From Alistipes sp. ZOR0009 (lineage in GTDB: Bacteria > Bacteroidota > Bacteroidia > Bacteroidales > ZOR0009), in the NCBI RefSeq assembly GCF_000798815.1, contig NZ_JTLD01000017.1, forward strand, positions 46,409 to 110,408: a DNA stretch of 64,000 nt, written 5' to 3'. The notes under the pieces are model-generated. The model did not search any database, was not told the origin of the DNA, and worked only from the letters and a program-made list of their open reading frames with translations. Both the position numbers and the translations under genes were made by a program. Position 1 is the first letter of the stretch. Each line of letters opens with the position of its first letter. Of this stretch, positions 53,002-62,754 are shown piece after piece.

Positions 53002-55740
53002 CTATTTTACAGGGTTTCCATCTGCATCAATAATAATAACTTCAAGTCCAAGACTTTTTACGCTATCTAAAACTTTCTCTTTGTCTCCAACAACAACCCA
53101 AGTAAGGTGTCCTGGTTTGATAATTTGCTTAGATGCTTGTTGTACATCTGCTGTTTTTACGGCCTTTAGGTTCTTGGCGTAGTCTTCAGGATAGGAATCC
53201 TTAAGATTGTTAGAAACTATTTTGTTGATGGTGTTCAAAACGGCACTACCTGTTTCGTAGTTTCCAGGAATTTGTAGCAGCATGTTGTTTTGATTCTTGG
53301 TTATTTCCTCTACAGTGGCAGGTTTTTCTCCCACGTATTCCTTAAGTTCTCTTTCAATTTCTTGAATAGTCTCCTTCGTCTTGTCTGACTGAACAGCGGT
53401 GGATACTAAGAAGGGCTGCTGGCCGGCGGTTTCGCGAACATAAGATCCCGCTCCGTATGTCCAATGCTTGTCTTCTCTAATGTTCATGTTAATGCGAGAG
53501 GTGAATTCGCCACCAATGATTGCATTGGCAATATCAAGAGCCGCTTCGTTCATGCCTTTTGCTGCAGGAGTAAGATTTCCAACAAGAACTGTAGATTGTT
53601 GTGATTGAGGACGATCGATGAAGTAGATAACCTCTCTGGATGGAAGGTCAACGTTGGCTATTTGCTTTTTAGGAGCAGTTCCTTTTTTCCAATCCTTAAG
53701 GGCAACTTCCATTTTTTGCTTCAAATCGTTAATGCTAATATCGCCAACAACAATTAGTGTTGCGTTGGAAGGAACAAGCCATGTCTTGTATGCTTTAAGC
53801 AAATCATCTTTGGTGATGCTGCTTACAGAAGCTTCGGTACCCGAACCGGTAAACGGATTGCTGTAAACGTGGTTGTTCCCGTAAAGTGCTCTTGGGAAAA
53901 CACGTTGTACCATTGCGTTAGGACGTGATTTTTCTTGCTTAATGCCTACGAGCATCTCTTTCTTAAGACGATCAAACTCCTTTTCGGGGAAGGTTGGATT
54001 CAGGAGGACATCCGCAAATATGGCAAGAGATTTGTCTACGTTACCTTTAAGCGAGTTAAGGAAAATGTAGGATTGATCTAAGCTAGCGCTAGTGCTTAGT
54101 CGGCTACCTAACGACTCAATATCTTCGCTAACTTGTAAAGCGGAACGAGTCTTGGTTCCCTCATCTAGCATATTCATAAGCAGCTTGTTGGTTCCTGCCT
54201 TATTTCCAAAGTCTGCGGCGTATCCAGCATCAAAAGTAAGAACCATGTTAACAGCTGGGATCGCTTTTCTTTCGGCAAGAATGATATTAAGCCCATTGCT
54301 AAGGGTTGCTTTTTGGAACTTAGGGAAGGTTGGTGTAGGAGGCACACCAAGTTCAGGCATTTTGGTTCTGTCTGCATCGGCGGTTGTGGGTTTTGCTTCT
54401 TTAAAAGGAACAACTTCAAGAACGTACAAACCGTCTGTTAGCCATTTGTTTGCTACCTCTTTTAGGTTTTGGGGCGTAGCGTCCATCTGTTGCTGAAGAA
54501 CAACTTTGTAGAAATCAGGATCGCCATGGAAAGTTTGGTAGGTTGCTAAAACATCAGACTTACCTCCAAATCCACCAATACGCTCAAATCCTTGAACCAT
54601 GTTGCTGTAAAGCTTTGTCTTTACCTTTTCTAACTCTTCGGCAGTTGGGCCTTCTTTTAGAAATTTCGCCAACTCCTCGTTAATTACTGCTTCAATTTTT
54701 GATAGTTCTACTCCAGGTTTGGCAGAAGCCATAATCATAAATTGTCCCGCAATTTCGTTAGTTCCGGCATAGGCATTTACGCTAGTTGCCAGCTGATCGG
54801 TGTATACCAACCTTTTGTATAACCTAGAAGTTTTGCCACCGCTAAGCACAGATGATACCAAATCAAGCATATTACTATCCCAGTTTCCATCTTCGGGGAT
54901 ATTCCAAACCATGTGAAGCCTTGCTTGAGGGACACGGTCCTGCATTATTTGGCGTTGTGTTCCTGTCATTTTAGCCGGGAATGCTGTGTATTTTGTTACA
55001 GGAGGTCCTGCTTGAAGCCCTCCAAAATATTTTTTCACTTTTTCTAATGCTTCATTGGTATTGATGTCTCCAGCAATAACAACGGTGGCATTATTTGGAC
55101 CATAGTAGGTTTTAAACCATTCTTTTATGTCAGCAAGACTTGCGGCGTTAAGATCTTCCATTGAGCCTATAACTTCCCAAGAGTATGGATGTCCTACTGG
55201 GTAAGTTGCTTTTCCAATGGTTTCCCAAACACGTCCGTAAGGCTCATTTTCACCTTCACGTTTTTCATTTTGAACAACACCGCGCTGCTCGTCAAGCGTA
55301 GCTTGGTCAATAGCATTTACCATGTAGCCCATACGGTCGCTTTCCAACCAAAGAATTTGATCGAACGACGATGTTGGCACGTTTTCAAAGTAGTTGGTAC
55401 GGTCGTTACTCGTTGTTCCGTTAAGGTCTGTTGCTCCAAGTTTGTCTACTGCTTTAAAATAGTCGGTTTTGTGGTGTTCGCTGCCATTAAACATTAGATG
55501 CTCGAAAAGGTGAGCAAATCCTGTTTTGCCTACTTTTTCATTTTTCGAACCCACATGGTACCATACGTTGAAGGCAACAATTGGTGCTTTGTGATCCTCG
55601 TGGATAAGCACTGTAAGACCATTGTCGAGAACAAACTTCTTGTAAGGAATATCAATATCCTTGATGTTGAAGTTGCTCGGCTGCGCAAAAATGGACGTAA
55701 CGCCAATTAGGCACAGGAGTGAAAGAATAGTTTTCTTCAT
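53002..55740 (-). CDS. Two-domain M16 family zinc peptidase
   Basis: 912 residues from ATG 55740, chosen because MKKTILSLLCLIGVTSIFAQ is a clean signal peptide; the frame is open 31 codons further upstream. The first M16 half has the inverted zinc motif H77-L-F-E80-H81 and a downstream Glu in VVQNEKREGENEPYGR. The second half (from about 480) keeps the fold but lacks HxxEH, as expected for a fused active/inactive pair of the pitrilysin type. It degrades peptides in the periplasm. Monocistronic. Confidence 0.92.
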   Translation of the reverse strand: MKKTILSLLCLIGVTSIFAQPSNFNIKDIDIPYKKFVLDNGLTVLIHEDHKAPIVAFNVWYHVGSKNEKVGKTGFAHLFEHLMFNGSEHHKTDYFKAVDKLGATDLNGTTSNDRTNYFENVPTSSFDQILWLESDRMGYMVNAIDQATLDEQRGVVQNEKREGENEPYGRVWETIGKATYPVGHPYSWEVIGSMEDLNAASLADIKEWFKTYYGPNNATVVIAGDINTNEALEKVKKYFGGLQAGPPVTKYTAFPAKMTGTQRQIMQDRVPQARLHMVWNIPEDGNWDSNMLDLVSSVLSGGKTSRLYKRLVYTDQLATSVNAYAGTNEIAGQFMIMASAKPGVELSKIEAVINEELAKFLKEGPTAEELEKVKTKLYSNMVQGFERIGGFGGKSDVLATYQTFHGDPDFYKVVLQQQMDATPQNLKEVANKWLTDGLYVLEVVPFKEAKPTTADADRTKMPELGVPPTPTFPKFQKATLSNGLNIILAERKAIPAVNMVLTFDAGYAADFGNKAGTNKLLMNMLDEGTKTRSALQVSEDIESLGSRLSTSASLDQSYIFLNSLKGNVDKSLAIFADVLLNPTFPEKEFDRLKKEMLVGIKQEKSRPNAMVQRVFPRALYGNNHVYSNPFTGSGTEASVSSITKDDLLKAYKTWLVPSNATLIVVGDISINDLKQKMEVALKDWKKGTAPKKQIANVDLPSREVIYFIDRPQSQQSTVLVGNLTPAAKGMNEAALDIANAIIGGEFTSRINMNIREDKHWTYGAGSYVRETAGQQPFLVSTAVQSDKTKETIQEIERELKEYVGEKPATVEEITKNQNNMLLQIPGNYETGSAVLNTINKIVSNNLKDSYPEDYAKNLKAVKTADVQQASKQIIKPGHLTWVVVGDKEKVLDSVKSLGLEVIIIDADGNPVK

Positions 55741-55848
55741 TTCATCTGAATTTTTATTACAACTAAGGGTAATTAAATAAATAGACGTTAAAATACGTGG
55801 TAAGTTACAAATTTTAGTCAATATTTTGAACAAACATTAACGATATAC

Positions 55849-55888
55849 TACAAAACAGGAGGCTAGTTTTGCAGCCTCCTGTTTTGTA
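55849..55888 (-). terminator. Terminator after radA
   Basis: A 16-bp perfect stem, TACAAAACAGGAGGCT with AGCCTCCTGTTTTGTA, around AGTTTTGC. It lies 22 bases after the radA stop. Confidence 0.85.
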
Positions 55889-55910
55889 TTGTTGATAGTT
55901 TACGGCGATA

Positions 55911-57275
55911 TTATTCTTTTCGATTAAATAGGCTTCTGAATAGCTCTTCCACTTTGGTAACAAATACAACGTTGATTCCAGAAGGTATATTAAGCCCTTT
56001 TTGTCCATATTTTGATATGTATATTGTCTTAAATCCAAGACGTTGGGCTTCTGCAATTCGTTGATCTAACCTTGTTATTGGTCGAATTTCACCCGATAGT
56101 CCAACTTCGGCCGCAAAGCAAACGTCTGTTGATATTGGGATGTCTAGGTTGGATGAAAGTACGGCACTTATTACAGCCAAGTCGATGCAAGGGTCTGCGA
56201 GCTTGATACCTCCGGCGATATTAAGGAATACATCTTTAGCTCCGAGCTTGAAGCCAACGCGTTTTTCAAGCACGGCAAGAAGCATGTTTAGCCGTCGTAT
56301 ATCAAATCCTGTTGTCGACCGTTGAGGTGTTCCGTATGCAGCAGAACTTACAAGTGCTTGTACTTCTATCATAAATGGGCGATTGCCATCGAGAGCCGCT
56401 GTTATAGCTATTCCGCTCAGGAGGCTATCGTGTTGCGTTACCAGCATTTCGGACGGGTTGTCAACTTCGCGTAGGCCATGCCCTGTCATTTCGAATATGC
56501 CCATTTCGGCTGTCGAACCAAATCTGTTTTTTGCAGAGCGTAGCAGTCGATAAATATGGTTGGAGTCTCCTTCAAACTGAAGCACAACATCCACTATATG
56601 CTCTAAAACTTTAGGACCAGCAATGGTTCCATCCTTTGTAATGTGGCCTATTATAAATATTGGAGTTGAGGATTGTTTAGCGTAGCGCAATAGCATCGCG
56701 GCAGTTTCTCGTATTTGGCTTACACTTCCTGGAGAAGAATCTATACGATCGGTTAAGAGTGTTTGTATAGAATCAATTACAACCAAATCTGGATTAACAT
56801 TTTGTGCTTGATTTATAATGTTTTCTACTAATGTTTCACAGTAAATTAGGCAGTCTGAGTTTTTTCCACCTAAACGTTCGGCTCGTAGCTTAATTTGCTG
56901 AGCACTTTCCTCTCCCGAAACGTAGAGTGTTTTCAGTCCATGCGTACGAAGTGCAATTTGTAGGCTTAGTGTCGATTTGCCAATTCCTGGCTCTCCTCCT
57001 ATAAGAATTAGCGATCCAGGAACAACACCACCTCCTAGTATTCTGTTTAGTTCTCCTGAATTTAATGCAATTCGAGGTGTTTTTTCAAGATCAATTTCGT
57101 CTATCCGCAGTGGCTTGCTGGTTTCTAAGCCAAAAGAAGTTGGTGCTGCAGAACTTTTTGATACAATTTCTTCTGCAAAGGTGTTCCATTCTCCGCAGGA
57201 AGGGCACTTTCCCAGCCATTTAGGAGAATCGTATCCGCAACTTTGGCAGAAGTAGGCTTTTTTCACTTTAGCCAT
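55911..57275 (-). CDS. radA: DNA repair protein RadA (Sms)
   Basis: 454 residues. N-terminal zinc finger Cys10-X2-Cys13-X10-Cys24-X2-Cys27, RecA-like ATPase with Walker A GGEPGIGKST, Walker B DLVVIDSIQTL, the RadA-specific SAKNRFGSTAEMGIFEM motif and a C-terminal Lon-like domain (LVSSAAYGTPQRSTTGFD, FAAEVGLSGEIRPI). It acts in branch migration and processing of recombination intermediates. It has its own terminator and is preceded by one. Confidence 0.95.
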   Translation of the reverse strand: MAKVKKAYFCQSCGYDSPKWLGKCPSCGEWNTFAEEIVSKSSAAPTSFGLETSKPLRIDEIDLEKTPRIALNSGELNRILGGGVVPGSLILIGGEPGIGKSTLSLQIALRTHGLKTLYVSGEESAQQIKLRAERLGGKNSDCLIYCETLVENIINQAQNVNPDLVVIDSIQTLLTDRIDSSPGSVSQIRETAAMLLRYAKQSSTPIFIIGHITKDGTIAGPKVLEHIVDVVLQFEGDSNHIYRLLRSAKNRFGSTAEMGIFEMTGHGLREVDNPSEMLVTQHDSLLSGIAITAALDGNRPFMIEVQALVSSAAYGTPQRSTTGFDIRRLNMLLAVLEKRVGFKLGAKDVFLNIAGGIKLADPCIDLAVISAVLSSNLDIPISTDVCFAAEVGLSGEIRPITRLDQRIAEAQRLGFKTIYISKYGQKGLNIPSGINVVFVTKVEELFRSLFNRKE

Positions 57276-57318
57276 ATAGCTGATTTCTTGATTTGGTAAA
57301 TCTTGGTTTAAAATAAAT

Positions 57319-57353
57319 CAAAAAGTGGATTTATTTGCTAGTTAAATCCACTT
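57319..57353 (-). terminator. Terminator after the HldE-type adenylyltransferase gene
   Basis: AAGTGGATTTA (57323-57333) pairs with TAAATCCACTT (57343-57353), followed on the minus strand by TTTTTGA. Confidence 0.8.
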
Positions 57354-57375
57354 AAAATATATAAAGGCATGGCAT

Positions 57376-57864
57376 TTACTTTCGAATGCTATCTAGCAGC
57401 GCTTTGGTAGACAGGCCTTCCTTTATATCGAGCGTTAGCACTTTTCCTCCTTTGGAGGAAACGATGTCGTACCCAACAATATCTTTAGGGAGTTGGTCGG
57501 CACCTTTTACCAGCACGTTTGGTTGGATGAATTTGATAAGACTATAGGGCGAGTCCTCCTCGTTAATAATTACCGCATCAACAAAGGACATTGCAGCAAC
57601 CATCATTGCTCTCGATTCCTGATCTTGTATCGGTTTTCCTTCACCTTTTAACCTAAGCACAGAGCTGTCTGATTGCAGCCCAACAATAAGCACATCTCCG
57701 AGGCTTGCGGCTTGTGTTAGGTACTCAATATGTCCTCGATGGAGGATATCAAAGCAGCCGGTTGTGAACACAACTTTTTTGTCGAATAGGTTCCAGATGG
57801 CTAAATGGCGACCAAGTTCTTCTAGATCAACCATCTTTTTTTTAATGCTAGTGAGCTTGTTCAT
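57376..57864 (-). CDS. rfaE2: D-glycero-beta-D-manno-heptose 1-phosphate adenylyltransferase
   Basis: 162 residues, the stand-alone equivalent of the C-terminal half of HldE. Nucleotidyltransferase motif is TTGCFDILHRGHIEYL (HxGH); further motifs are VGLQSDSSVLRLKGEGKPIQ, FVDAVIINEEDSP and VLVKGADQLPKDIVGYD. It makes ADP-heptose for lipopolysaccharide or related glycans. The heptose kinase partner (HldE N-domain) is not in this window. Start at 57864 gives 20 residues before the core; Met11 (57834) is an alternative. Confidence 0.88.
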   Translation of the reverse strand: MNKLTSIKKKMVDLEELGRHLAIWNLFDKKVVFTTGCFDILHRGHIEYLTQAASLGDVLIVGLQSDSSVLRLKGEGKPIQDQESRAMMVAAMSFVDAVIINEEDSPYSLIKFIQPNVLVKGADQLPKDIVGYDIVSSKGGKVLTLDIKEGLSTKALLDSIRK

Positions 57865-57957
57865 GAGTCAGGATGGTTTTTGTTGCTATTTCTTTTATTT
57901 GAAGGTAATATAAGAAAATAAGTCTAAAAAACAGCAATTTTAGATTATGGGAATAAA

Positions 57958-57990
57958 AGAAAACCTCGCCAACATGTTGACGAGGTTTTC
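57958..57990 (-). terminator. Terminator after panD
   Basis: Arms GAAAACCTCG and CGAGGTTTTC around a CAACATGTTG core that extends the stem; 17 bases past the panD stop on the minus strand. Confidence 0.82.
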
Positions 57991-58006
57991 GGAATACTAT
58001 TTACGG

Positions 58007-58357
58007 CTAGATCACTCTATTGGTTTCGGTATCTGGGAAAACTATCCAAGGTTTAAATGTTTTGGCTTCCTCGAAATCTAACGTTGCGTAGGATATGATG
58101 ATGAGTACATCGCCAACCTCTGCTTTACGGGCGGCTGCTCCATTTAGGCAAATAGCACCGCTTCCGCGCTCGCCTTTAATTATGTAGGTTTCTAGGCGCT
58201 CTCCGTTGTTAACGTTTACGATCTGAACCTTTTCGTTTTCAATCATATTGGCCGCTTCTAGCAACTCTTCGTCGATGGTGATGCTGCCGATATAGTTAAG
58301 ATTAGCTTCGGTAACTTTTACGCGGTGAATCTTCGATTTTACAACCTCAATAAGCAT
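58007..58357 (-). CDS. panD: Aspartate 1-decarboxylase proenzyme
   Basis: 116 residues. Self-cleaves between Gly24 and Ser25 ([13 protein letters not shown]) to form the pyruvoyl cofactor. Other motifs are [34 protein letters not shown] and [10 protein letters not shown]. It makes beta-alanine for pantothenate. It follows panC by 6 bases, so the last two enzymes of vitamin B5 synthesis are co-transcribed. Confidence 0.95.
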   Translation of the reverse strand: MLIEVVKSKIHRVKVTEANLNYIGSITIDEELLEAANMIENEKVQIVNVNNGERLETYIIKGERGSGAICLNGAAARKAEVGDVLIIISYATLDFEEAKTFKPWIVFPDTETNRVI

Positions 58358-58363
58358 AGCCTT

Positions 58364-59206
58364 TTACTTTAGTCTGATATTATCGATTAGTCGTATTGCT
58401 CCTACTTTAACGGCAATACATCCATAAATGTTGCTTGATTCGTCCCACGATGAAACGCTTTGGAGCGTATCCGCATCGACGATGTCAAAATACTCTACGT
58501 CAAGTTCATTATCGGCATTAATTTCGTGAACAACCATTTGGTTTAATGCCGAAATCGAAGTTGAACGCTCCTGCTTTTGGGCGTTGCTTAAGGCGCGGTA
58601 TATTAAAGGTGCGCTGTTTCGTTGTGCAGGATTAAGAAGCATGTTGCGCGAGCTTAGTGCCAGCCCATCGCTGTCGCGAACTATCGGGCAGGGAATGATC
58701 TCCACCTTGAGCTTAAGCTGCTTAACCATATCTTTAATGATGGCTATTTGCTGAAAATCTTTTTCGCCAAAGTATGCCTTATCTGGCTGAACAATGTCAA
58801 ATAGCTTGCTGACAACTTGTGCCACTCCATTAAAATGACCAGGCCTTTTAGCTCCTTCCATCACCTTATCGATGGAGCCGAAATCAAAAATACGGGAATC
58901 CTCTTCTGGATATATTTCTGCTACCGAAGGCGTGAAAACAAGGTTTACACCACGTTCTTCAAGTAGGGCAATGTCCTTTTCGGGCATGCGCGGGTAATTC
59001 TTCAGGTCGTTTTTATCGTTAAATTGAGTTGGGTTTACAAAGATGCTAGAAACGGTAAAGCAGTTATCGTTCAAACTCTTATCAACCAACGAAACGTGAC
59101 CTGAATGTAACGCCCCCATGGTGGGAACAAAGCCTATTACGCGACCTGCTGCTTTTTGAAGTGCAACTTCCTGCCTTAGCTCTGCCGCTGTTGTGACAAC
59201 CTTCAT
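58364..59206 (-). CDS. panC: Pantothenate synthetase
   Basis: 280 residues. Joins pantoate and beta-alanine with ATP. Motifs are FVPTMGALHSGHVSLV (HIGH-like), SIFVNPTQFNDKNDL, GAKRPGHFNGVAQVVSKL, YFGEKDFQQIAIIK and the KMSKS-like DSDGLALSSRN. Divergent from the GT5-like gene, an arrangement I recall as common in Bacteroidales. Confidence 0.95.
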   Translation of the reverse strand: MKVVTTAAELRQEVALQKAAGRVIGFVPTMGALHSGHVSLVDKSLNDNCFTVSSIFVNPTQFNDKNDLKNYPRMPEKDIALLEERGVNLVFTPSVAEIYPEEDSRIFDFGSIDKVMEGAKRPGHFNGVAQVVSKLFDIVQPDKAYFGEKDFQQIAIIKDMVKQLKLKVEIIPCPIVRDSDGLALSSRNMLLNPAQRNSAPLIYRALSNAQKQERSTSISALNQMVVHEINADNELDVEYFDIVDADTLQSVSSWDESSNIYGCIAVKVGAIRLIDNIRLK

Positions 59207-59223
59207 TAATCAAAAAATTTGCG

Positions 59224-59231
59224 CAAATATA
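59224..59231 (-). promoter_or_regulatory. -7 box for panCD
   Basis: TATATTTG on the minus strand, about 18 bases before the panC ATG. The nearest TTG lies at a 17-base spacing, shorter than usual. Confidence 0.4.
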
Positions 59232-59331
59232 CCAATATCCCAATAATACAATCTAAAACAGGCTACTCTTTTTCAGTTAAAGCAGGTTAAGCAAGTTTTC
59301 CACAACTCTTTCTAACCTCAAGAAAAATAGC

Positions 59332-59339
59332 TACCTTTG
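59332..59339 (+). promoter_or_regulatory. -7 box for the GT5-like gene
   Basis: TACCTTTG matches TAnnTTTG exactly and is placed 37 bases before ATG 59376. It overlaps the alternative upstream start at 59337, which it argues against. Confidence 0.5.
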
Positions 59340-59375
59340 CATTCAACTTTCTCCATCTATAGACCTGAAAAAGAC

Positions 59376-60188
59376 ATGAAAAGCAGTAGGGTACTTTTTG
59401 TGAGTACGGAAATTACTCCATATTTACCAGAGAACGAAATTTCAATCTTAAGTCGTTATCTCCCTCAAGGAGTTCAAGAACAAGGTAAAGAAATTAGAAC
59501 CTTTATGCCTAGGTTTGGCTGTATTAACGAACGCCGTAACCAGCTGCACGAAGTGATTCGACTCTCCGGAATGAACCTTATCATTAATGACACTGATCAT
59601 CCACTAATCATTAAGGTTGCATCGATTCCTGCAGCGCGTATGCAGGTTTACTTTATCGATAATGAAGATTACTTTCACCGGAAGCAAATCTTGAAAGATG
59701 AATCGGCCGAATTTTTTGAAGATAATGACGAGCGCGCCATCTTTTATGCCCGGGGTGTTTTGGAAACAGTACGAAAACTTCGTTGGTCTCCTGACATTAT
59801 ACATTGTCAAGGTTGGTTTACTGGGCTGGTTCCTTTATATGTAAAAAAACTTTTCAAGGAAGATCCTCTCTTCTCGCATACTAAGGTTGTATTTTCTGTT
59901 TACGACGACGAGTTTACAAAACCTTTAGATGTTAATTTTAAGAAAAAAGTAATCCTAGAGGGTATTAAAAATAAGGATGTAGAACAATTAACGGATCCAA
60001 CTTACGTTAATCTTATTAAGTTTGCCTCCCAGTATTCCGATGGTATGATAATTGGTAGCGAAAAGATAAACTCTGAAGTCGCAGAATATCTTAAAGGTTA
60101 CGATAAGCCAGTTCTTCAGTACCAAGGAATGGAGAATTATGTTGAAGCTTACACCGATTTTTATGATCAAATATTTGACAAAGCATAG
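59376..60188 (+). CDS. GT5 starch/glycogen-synthase N-domain-like protein
   Basis: 270 residues from ATG 59376. Matches the N-terminal catalytic subdomain of glycogen synthase (SSRVLFVSTEITPYLPENEI, LSRYLPQGVQEQGKEIRTFM, DIIHCQGWFTGLVPLYVKK). The whole C-terminal nucleotide-sugar-binding domain is missing, although the frame is intact with no remnant after the stop. The usual donor-binding KTGGL-type motif is replaced. It is therefore unlikely to be an active synthase alone; short forms like this are a recurring Bacteroidota family. The next gene starts inside it. Confidence 0.8.
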   Translation: MKSSRVLFVSTEITPYLPENEISILSRYLPQGVQEQGKEIRTFMPRFGCINERRNQLHEVIRLSGMNLIINDTDHPLIIKVASIPAARMQVYFIDNEDYFHRKQILKDESAEFFEDNDERAIFYARGVLETVRKLRWSPDIIHCQGWFTGLVPLYVKKLFKEDPLFSHTKVVFSVYDDEFTKPLDVNFKKKVILEGIKNKDVEQLTDPTYVNLIKFASQYSDGMIIGSEKINSEVAEYLKGYDKPVLQYQGMENYVEAYTDFYDQIFDKA

Positions 60189-61584
60189 CCGTAAGTTTTT
60201 TGTATTAGGAGTAGTTGCGTCGTTGGCGTCGCTTTCTTTTACCTCTTGTACTGACGTAGATAATACCTTAGGGGAAGATTTAGTTGATAAGAGGCCTGTA
60301 AAAATAGATGATACCTTTATTCTTAATGCCTATACAGCAGAAGGTACCCAGTTTCCATCTAGTTTGTCCAATACGGGTTGGCTTGGATCGTATAAGGATC
60401 CTATATACGGGGAGACTGAGGCTTCGTTGGCAATCCCCTTTTATCCGATAGATTTTTCATTATATAACTCATTGTGTGATAGTATGATGAAGTCTAAATT
60501 GAAAATACAAAGAATGGTGTTGACTCTAAAACTGAATAAAGGGGTTGGAGATTCTTTAGATTTTCAGGGATTAGAAGTTCATAGAATGACAGATTCAATT
60601 AGAGCATATACTCAAAATTACTCAAACTCATTGTTAAAAGATAAAATAGAAGGGAAATCTATAGGATTTAAGAAGTATAATAGAATTAAAAATGATACCA
60701 TACAAATTAAGCTAGATCAGGAATTTGCCGAAAAAATATTCAGTCTTACTCCTAGCGATACAACAAAAATAGATAGAAGTATAACTGCTTTTCATCGGAA
60801 GATTTATGGACTTTACTTGAAGAGTACTCGTATGGCTGGTAATGGGGGATTGCATGAAGTTTTGTTTAGTAATTCAAGTTTAAGTTTGTCTTATACGGCT
60901 AAATCCAAAAAGACAAATAAGGATACAACGCTTTATTGTAATTTTGGTATTACTTATAATACTCAATATGGTCCGTTAACTCCAGGAGTAGGTTTTGTTA
61001 GCCATACGTATAATGGAACAAGTGCCTTGAGTCCAAAGAAAATAGTAAACTCCAAGACAACCGATTTAGGAACTCCAGAATCGCTGACTTATGTGCAAGG
61101 GTTAGGAGGGTTAAGAACTTTGCTAAAGTTTGATCAAGAATCGGTAAAAAAATGGGAAAATAAGAATAGAAATATTCACCGTGCAGAGTTGATTGTTGAT
61201 GTTCCTGAAGAGGGTGGCCCTTTAGATTACTACAGGCTTCCAGCAGCTTTAAGTGGCTACAGCATGAATGTAAAGGATACGACTTTTATACCAGATATGG
61301 CTGTTTATGCAGGAAATAGAACGAATGCATATTTTAATAGGAGTAAAAAGCAGTATTCGATAAACATTACGACTTATTTTAAAGATGTAATGAGGAATCC
61401 ATCAAAGGCTAGGGAACTTTATTTGTATGCTGGCTTTCCTAATGGGCTTTCATCGTCGTCTTCTCAAGTTTCATATACTACGCTTACGGCTGATTATTTA
61501 GCGTTTCCTTCGCAGATAATTTTAGGAAACAGAAATTCGGCAAATCCGTTCAAGTTGCGAATAACATACAGTGAAAACGAATAA
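60163..61584 (+). CDS. DUF4270 family lipoprotein
   Basis: 473 residues from ATG 60163, 26 bases inside the GT5-like gene (ATG 60139 is the alternative). Signal peptide with lipobox SFTSC (Cys29), then the family start TDVDNTLGEDLVDKRPVKID. The mature part is beta-rich, with a jelly-roll-like C-terminus (IHRAELIVDVPEEGGPLDY). It is probably a surface lipoprotein of unknown role. The overlap suggests coupled translation with the GT5-like protein, and I recall the same gene order in other Bacteroidales. Confidence 0.85.
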   Translation: MIKYLTKHSRKFFVLGVVASLASLSFTSCTDVDNTLGEDLVDKRPVKIDDTFILNAYTAEGTQFPSSLSNTGWLGSYKDPIYGETEASLAIPFYPIDFSLYNSLCDSMMKSKLKIQRMVLTLKLNKGVGDSLDFQGLEVHRMTDSIRAYTQNYSNSLLKDKIEGKSIGFKKYNRIKNDTIQIKLDQEFAEKIFSLTPSDTTKIDRSITAFHRKIYGLYLKSTRMAGNGGLHEVLFSNSSLSLSYTAKSKKTNKDTTLYCNFGITYNTQYGPLTPGVGFVSHTYNGTSALSPKKIVNSKTTDLGTPESLTYVQGLGGLRTLLKFDQESVKKWENKNRNIHRAELIVDVPEEGGPLDYYRLPAALSGYSMNVKDTTFIPDMAVYAGNRTNAYFNRSKKQYSINITTYFKDVMRNPSKARELYLYAGFPNGLSSSSSQVSYTTLTADYLAFPSQIILGNRNSANPFKLRITYSENE

Positions 61585-61609
61585 AAAAGAGGGCTTTGCC
61601 CTCTTTTTT
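61583..61609. terminator. Bidirectional terminator
   Basis: Arms AAAAAAGAGGGC and GCCCTCTTTTTT around TTT, between the DUF4270 gene and convergent rfbB. Confidence 0.88.
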
Positions 61610-61613
61610 ATTT

Positions 61614-62666
61614 TTATCTGGTTGTATATTGTTCCTTATAGTATTTTTCGTATTCTCCAGAAACAATTCTTTCTAACCAGCTAGTATTGTTAAGATACCA
61701 TTCTACGGTTTTTTCGATACCTTCCTCGAATTGAAGAGAAGGGGTCCACCCTAACTCTTTTTCAATCTTAGTTGCATCAATAGCATAACGAAGATCGTGG
61801 CCTGCCCTGTCTTTGACGTAGGTAATAAGAGATTCTGCAGTTCCTTCCGCTTTGTTCATCTTCTTATCCATTATTTTGCAAAGCACTTTAATGAGATCGA
61901 TATTTTTCCACTCATTATGACCTCCAATATTGTAGGTTTCCCCGTTCTTACCACGATGGAATACTAGGTCAATTGCACGAGCGTGGTCTACCACGTAAAG
62001 CCAGTCGCGAATATTTTCACCTTTACCATAAACGGGTATTGGATTTCCTTTTTTGATATTGTTAATTGCTAAAGGAATTAATTTTTCGGGAAACTGGTTT
62101 GGGCCATAGTTATTAGAGCAGTTAGATATAACAACTGGCAATCCAAATGTATGGTGGTAAGCCATAACTAGGTGGTCAGAGCTGGCTTTAGAGGCAGAAT
62201 ATGGACTACGTGGATCGTAAGAGGTGTTTTCGTAGAAGAACCCAGTTTCTCCCAATGATCCATATACTTCGTCGGTAGATACATGGTAGAATAATTTTCC
62301 TTCGTAGTTTCCTGCCCATTTCGATTTAGCAACATTGAGCAATGTTACTGTTCCTACTATGTTTGTTTGGATAAACTCCATAGGATTGGTAATTGAGCGG
62401 TCTACGTGTGATTCTGCAGCAAGGTGTATTACTGCATCAACGTTTTCTTCGTCGAAGAGCTTGTCGAGCAGTGCAGCATCACAAATATCACCTTTTACAA
62501 ACTTGTAGTTTGGAGCTTGCTCAATATCTTTTAGATTTTCAAGATTACCAGCATAGGTAAGCTTGTCGAGGTTGATAATGCGATAGTTGGGGTACTTGTT
62601 TACCAGTAGTCTCACAACGTGGGATCCAATAAAACCAGCACCTCCTGTAACAACGATTGTTCGCAT
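61614..62666 (-). CDS. rfbB: dTDP-glucose 4,6-dehydratase
   Basis: 350 residues from ATG 62666 (MRTIVVTGGAGFIGSH); the open frame extends 15 codons upstream without family support. NAD motif GGAGFIGSH, catalytic Thr131-Asp132-Glu133 (HVSTDEVYG) and Tyr156-X3-Lys160 (SPYSASKAS), then SNCSNNYGPNQFPEKLIPL. It makes dTDP-4-keto-6-deoxyglucose, a precursor of rhamnose, viosamine or fucosamine-type sugars. RmlA, RmlC and RmlD are not in the window. Confidence 0.95.
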   Translation of the reverse strand: MRTIVVTGGAGFIGSHVVRLLVNKYPNYRIINLDKLTYAGNLENLKDIEQAPNYKFVKGDICDAALLDKLFDEENVDAVIHLAAESHVDRSITNPMEFIQTNIVGTVTLLNVAKSKWAGNYEGKLFYHVSTDEVYGSLGETGFFYENTSYDPRSPYSASKASSDHLVMAYHHTFGLPVVISNCSNNYGPNQFPEKLIPLAINNIKKGNPIPVYGKGENIRDWLYVVDHARAIDLVFHRGKNGETYNIGGHNEWKNIDLIKVLCKIMDKKMNKAEGTAESLITYVKDRAGHDLRYAIDATKIEKELGWTPSLQFEEGIEKTVEWYLNNTSWLERIVSGEYEKYYKEQYTTR

Positions 62667-62754
62667 GTTTAAAAATTTTGTAAGGTTAAACCTCTTATTT
62701 CTGTTTTGCAAAAAATTATACTCTAAGAATGCAGCATGCGCCGAAAAGGGGGTA

